Positions 5,058-6,512 of a stretch of DNA of 6,512 nt are shown one piece after another. The stretch's first letter is position 1; every line of letters starts with the position of its first letter. Source of the stretch: JAAEQG01 sp023133475 (GTDB lineage Bacteria > Planctomycetota > Phycisphaerae > UBA1845); contig DAOVLE010000264.1 of NCBI GenBank assembly GCA_030631415.1, positions 1 to 6,512 of the forward strand, given 5' to 3'. The position numbers and the translations under genes are program-made. The notes beneath the pieces are model-generated. The model saw only the letters and a list, made by a program, of their open reading frames with translations, was not told the DNA's origin and did not search any database.

Positions 5058-6353
5058 ATGTCTTTGCCTGACACGTTCAGACGACCGGATGTGAGAGCGG
5101 ATGGTCTATGCGCCGCCCCGGCCCACCGGTGGTGCCTGATGGGGCATGTGGTGGCGATTCTGCTGTTGCTCGGCATAAGTAGCCTGGCGGCAGAAGCCGC
5201 ACGCCCGGTATCCGAGGCGGCGGATTGGGCCATCTCACATGTGCAAATCGAGCCGCCGGCCTTCAACCCCACCGCCGGGCAGAGCATCAAGATACACTAC
5301 CATCTCAGCGCATCAGCCGATGTCACCCTGACCATCTATGGGCCGAACCGGGAATTGCTGCGGGAGTTGATCGCCGACGTGCCCCGGGCAGCGGGGCATA
5401 ACGCCGAAGAGTGGGGCGGGCGGGACGTTGCGGGGGTGACCGTCCCGGATGAAGCCTATTTCTTCATCATCACCACCCAGGCTGGCAAGCGCAAGACCGT
5501 TTACGACCCGCGCAGGCATTGTGGTGGTGAATGCGTGATTCCAAAGGACTGCAAGTGGGTGCCCGAAAATCAAGTGGTGAATTACGTGTTGCCAAAAGCC
5601 AGCCGTGTGATTCTCCGTAGCGGCGGACGGCTCAGTGGTGGGCCGTTGCTCCGCACCCTGGTCAACTGGGAACCGCGCCCGCGGGGAGCGTGCAGCGAAC
5701 CCTGGGACGGGCTGGACTCCGACGGCGTTCGCAAGATGGCCCCGAACGACAACGGTGGCATCAGCATTGCGGCTTTCGCTCTGCCGGGCAACTCGATTAT
5801 CACCACGGGCAACTGCAAACTGACCTATCGGGATTACTACCTGAACAAGGGGCGGTTCCGTTTCCATACGCCCACCGTGCCGCGAGCCGAGAGGCCCCGA
5901 CACGGGCTGACATCTCCCTACTCGGTCATCCCCGTGCATTTACACAAGGACATCGCAATTAGTCTGAATGTTGTGCCGCTGGTGGGTGATGGTGCGGTCA
6001 CCGGATCGTCGCATGGTGCATCGAGCCAACCGGCTGGGACTCAACCCTCTTCCGGCAAGTCCGCCTCGAAACTCCCGGCAGTGAGCTTAAGCGGCGACCG
6101 TGCCCTGCTCCGTATCGACATCCCCGACCGGACCGAGCGGATGTTCATGACCAATCAGCGGTTTGACCTGGTGGTCTACGTGGATAACCGGCTGATTATT
6201 GAGGCGGAATATGGGCATGTTCCGATCGATTGGGAATGGGACTTAGGCGGGCTCGAGCCCGGCAAGCATGTGCTGACGGCCAACCTGGCCGGCTTCCGGG
6301 GAAATCTGGGAACCGCCAGTCGGCTGGTCGAAATCGTCCAAGGCCCAAAGTAG
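5058..6353 (+). CDS. Secreted protein with FlgD-like Ig domains
   Basis: From ATG 5058 this is 431 residues. A signal peptide is visible: hydrophobic core VVAILLLLGISSLA (31-44) and likely cleavage after AEA (45-47), so the protein is exported. The first mature domain (about 60-145) has the FlgD Ig-like pattern: VTLTIYGPNRELLREL, WGGRD (119-123), then DEAYFFIITTQAGKR. A second similar unit (173-247) has LPKASRVIL, LLRTL and WDGLDSDG (216-223). Three cysteines sit between them (155, 159, 165), with others at 212 and 253, so disulfides are possible. A Ser/Gly/Pro linker (312-341) leads to a C-terminal beta-rich domain (342-428). FlgD-like domains are common in large secreted or surface proteins, but this one has no sorting tail I recognise. 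The function is unknown. The start is uncertain: ATG 5139 gives a more ordinary signal peptide, and GTG 5013 a longer one. The stop TAG lies in a repeat. Confidence 0.8.
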   Translation: MSLPDTFRRPDVRADGLCAAPAHRWCLMGHVVAILLLLGISSLAAEAARPVSEAADWAISHVQIEPPAFNPTAGQSIKIHYHLSASADVTLTIYGPNRELLRELIADVPRAAGHNAEEWGGRDVAGVTVPDEAYFFIITTQAGKRKTVYDPRRHCGGECVIPKDCKWVPENQVVNYVLPKASRVILRSGGRLSGGPLLRTLVNWEPRPRGACSEPWDGLDSDGVRKMAPNDNGGISIAAFALPGNSIITTGNCKLTYRDYYLNKGRFRFHTPTVPRAERPRHGLTSPYSVIPVHLHKDIAISLNVVPLVGDGAVTGSSHGASSQPAGTQPSSGKSASKLPAVSLSGDRALLRIDIPDRTERMFMTNQRFDLVVYVDNRLIIEAEYGHVPIDWEWDLGGLEPGKHVLTANLAGFRGNLGTASRLVEIVQGPK

Positions 6354-6406
6354 GGCGGGTTTCACCCGCCTTCCCCGTAGCGTGCGGCGGGTGAAACCCG
6401 CCCTAC
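6350..6406. repeat. 57-bp palindromic intergenic element, copy 4
   Basis: The arms (6350-6370 and 6386-6406) are perfect 21-nt inverted repeats. They differ from copies 1-3 at two left-arm positions: one change is matched by a change in the right arm, and the other replaces T opposite G with C opposite G. The second to fourth bases (TAG) are the stop codon of the upstream secreted-protein gene. It probably also serves as a 3' hairpin for that mRNA. Confidence 0.92.
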
Positions 6407-6420
6407 ATCTGACTGAAACA

Positions 6421-6454
6421 GCGCGAGGCCCGACATAAATGCCGGGCCTAGCGC
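6421..6454. terminator. Strong hairpin between convergent genes
   Basis: The left arm GCGCGAGGCCCG and right arm CGGGCCTAGCGC pair except for one mismatch, around a loop of about 10 nt. It lies between the secreted-protein gene (plus) and a gene ending at 6454 (minus), and its right edge touches that gene's stop codon. Neither side has a good U-tract; the minus strand has only CTGTTTCAG after it. The position suits a bidirectional terminator or 3' stabiliser, but the form is not canonical. Confidence 0.45.
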
Positions 6455-6512
6455 TATGGAACGATATACTCAAGCTCGTCGTTCACATCCTTGTATATGA
6501 GCCGCTGGGTAC
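6454..6512 (-). CDS. C-terminal end of an unidentified protein, cut by window edge
   Basis: Reading inward from the right edge on the minus strand, one frame is open for 18 codons and ends at TAG (6454-6456). The deduced tail is TQRLIYKDVNDELEYIVP. The charged and hydrophobic pattern looks like a genuine protein end; the other two minus frames meet stops within this stretch. The hairpin at 6421-6454 directly follows the stop, as expected for a gene end. The start and nearly all of the gene lie outside the window, so I cannot name a family. Confidence 0.5.
   Translation of the reverse strand, partial: TQRLIYKDVNDELEYIVP

Noticed and set aside
5013..5060. Possible lipoprotein signal (LASGC) if the secreted protein starts at GTG 5013
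   Set aside because: There is no positive charge before the hydrophobic stretch, the lipobox is poor, and a much better signal peptide lies downstream at about 5139-5200.
5313..5939. Minus-strand open frame of 208 codons opposite the secreted protein
   Set aside because: The plus strand has a signal peptide and domain patterns; the minus frame has neither.
1..6512. Insertion sequence or transposase gene driving the repeats within the window
   Set aside because: No reading frame resembles a transposase, including the RAYT type. If one exists it lies elsewhere in the genome.

Overview
The window reads as bacterial chromosomal DNA of fairly high GC with short intergenic gaps full of palindromic repeats. 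The gene set is mostly housekeeping: YbaB/EbfC, RecR, a trans-polyprenyl diphosphate synthase and an MsbA-type ABC exporter, followed by an exported protein with FlgD-like Ig domains. The protein style, the FlgD-like secreted protein and the GC-rich intergenic palindromes would fit a member of the Planctomycetota or a similar environmental phylum. That placement is an impression; no marker here proves it.

Layout. 1-292 is a leader with a degenerate palindrome (3-43), a full 57-bp palindromic element (53-109) and about 180 bp of unassigned sequence. 293-1255 is a two-gene plus-strand unit, ybaB then recR, 24 bp apart. It converges on a minus-strand polyprenyl diphosphate synthase (1371-2354); the gap between them holds mosaic repeats. 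About 205 bp upstream of that gene ends a minus-strand ABC exporter (2560-4548, or from 4590). Its gap carries an inverted, expanded copy of the same mosaic repeat and a strong leader hairpin (2386-2423). 4549-5057 is a divergent intergenic region with no gene. It holds two further 57-bp palindromes inside a 99-bp direct repeat, a half-element and a second copy of the 35-bp mosaic module. 5058-6353 is a secreted protein with FlgD-like domains. A fourth 57-bp palindrome supplies its stop codon. A separate hairpin (6421-6454) follows, and then the last 18 codons of a minus-strand gene that enters from the right edge.

How it works together. YbaB and RecR are the usual DNA-maintenance pair (nucleoid binding, and RecFOR gap repair). 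The polyprenyl synthase makes the prenyl chain for quinones or lipid carriers, and the ABC exporter is probably a lipid or drug flippase. These two lie on the same strand but are not tightly coupled. The exported protein has no clear functional link to them.

The most interesting signal is the repeat system. Four elements of identical length (57 bp) each have 21-nt arms that can fold as one long hairpin or two short ones. One copy shows compensatory base changes in the arms, and elements of both repeat families touch gene 3' ends. I see no defence system, CRISPR array, transposase or RNA gene.
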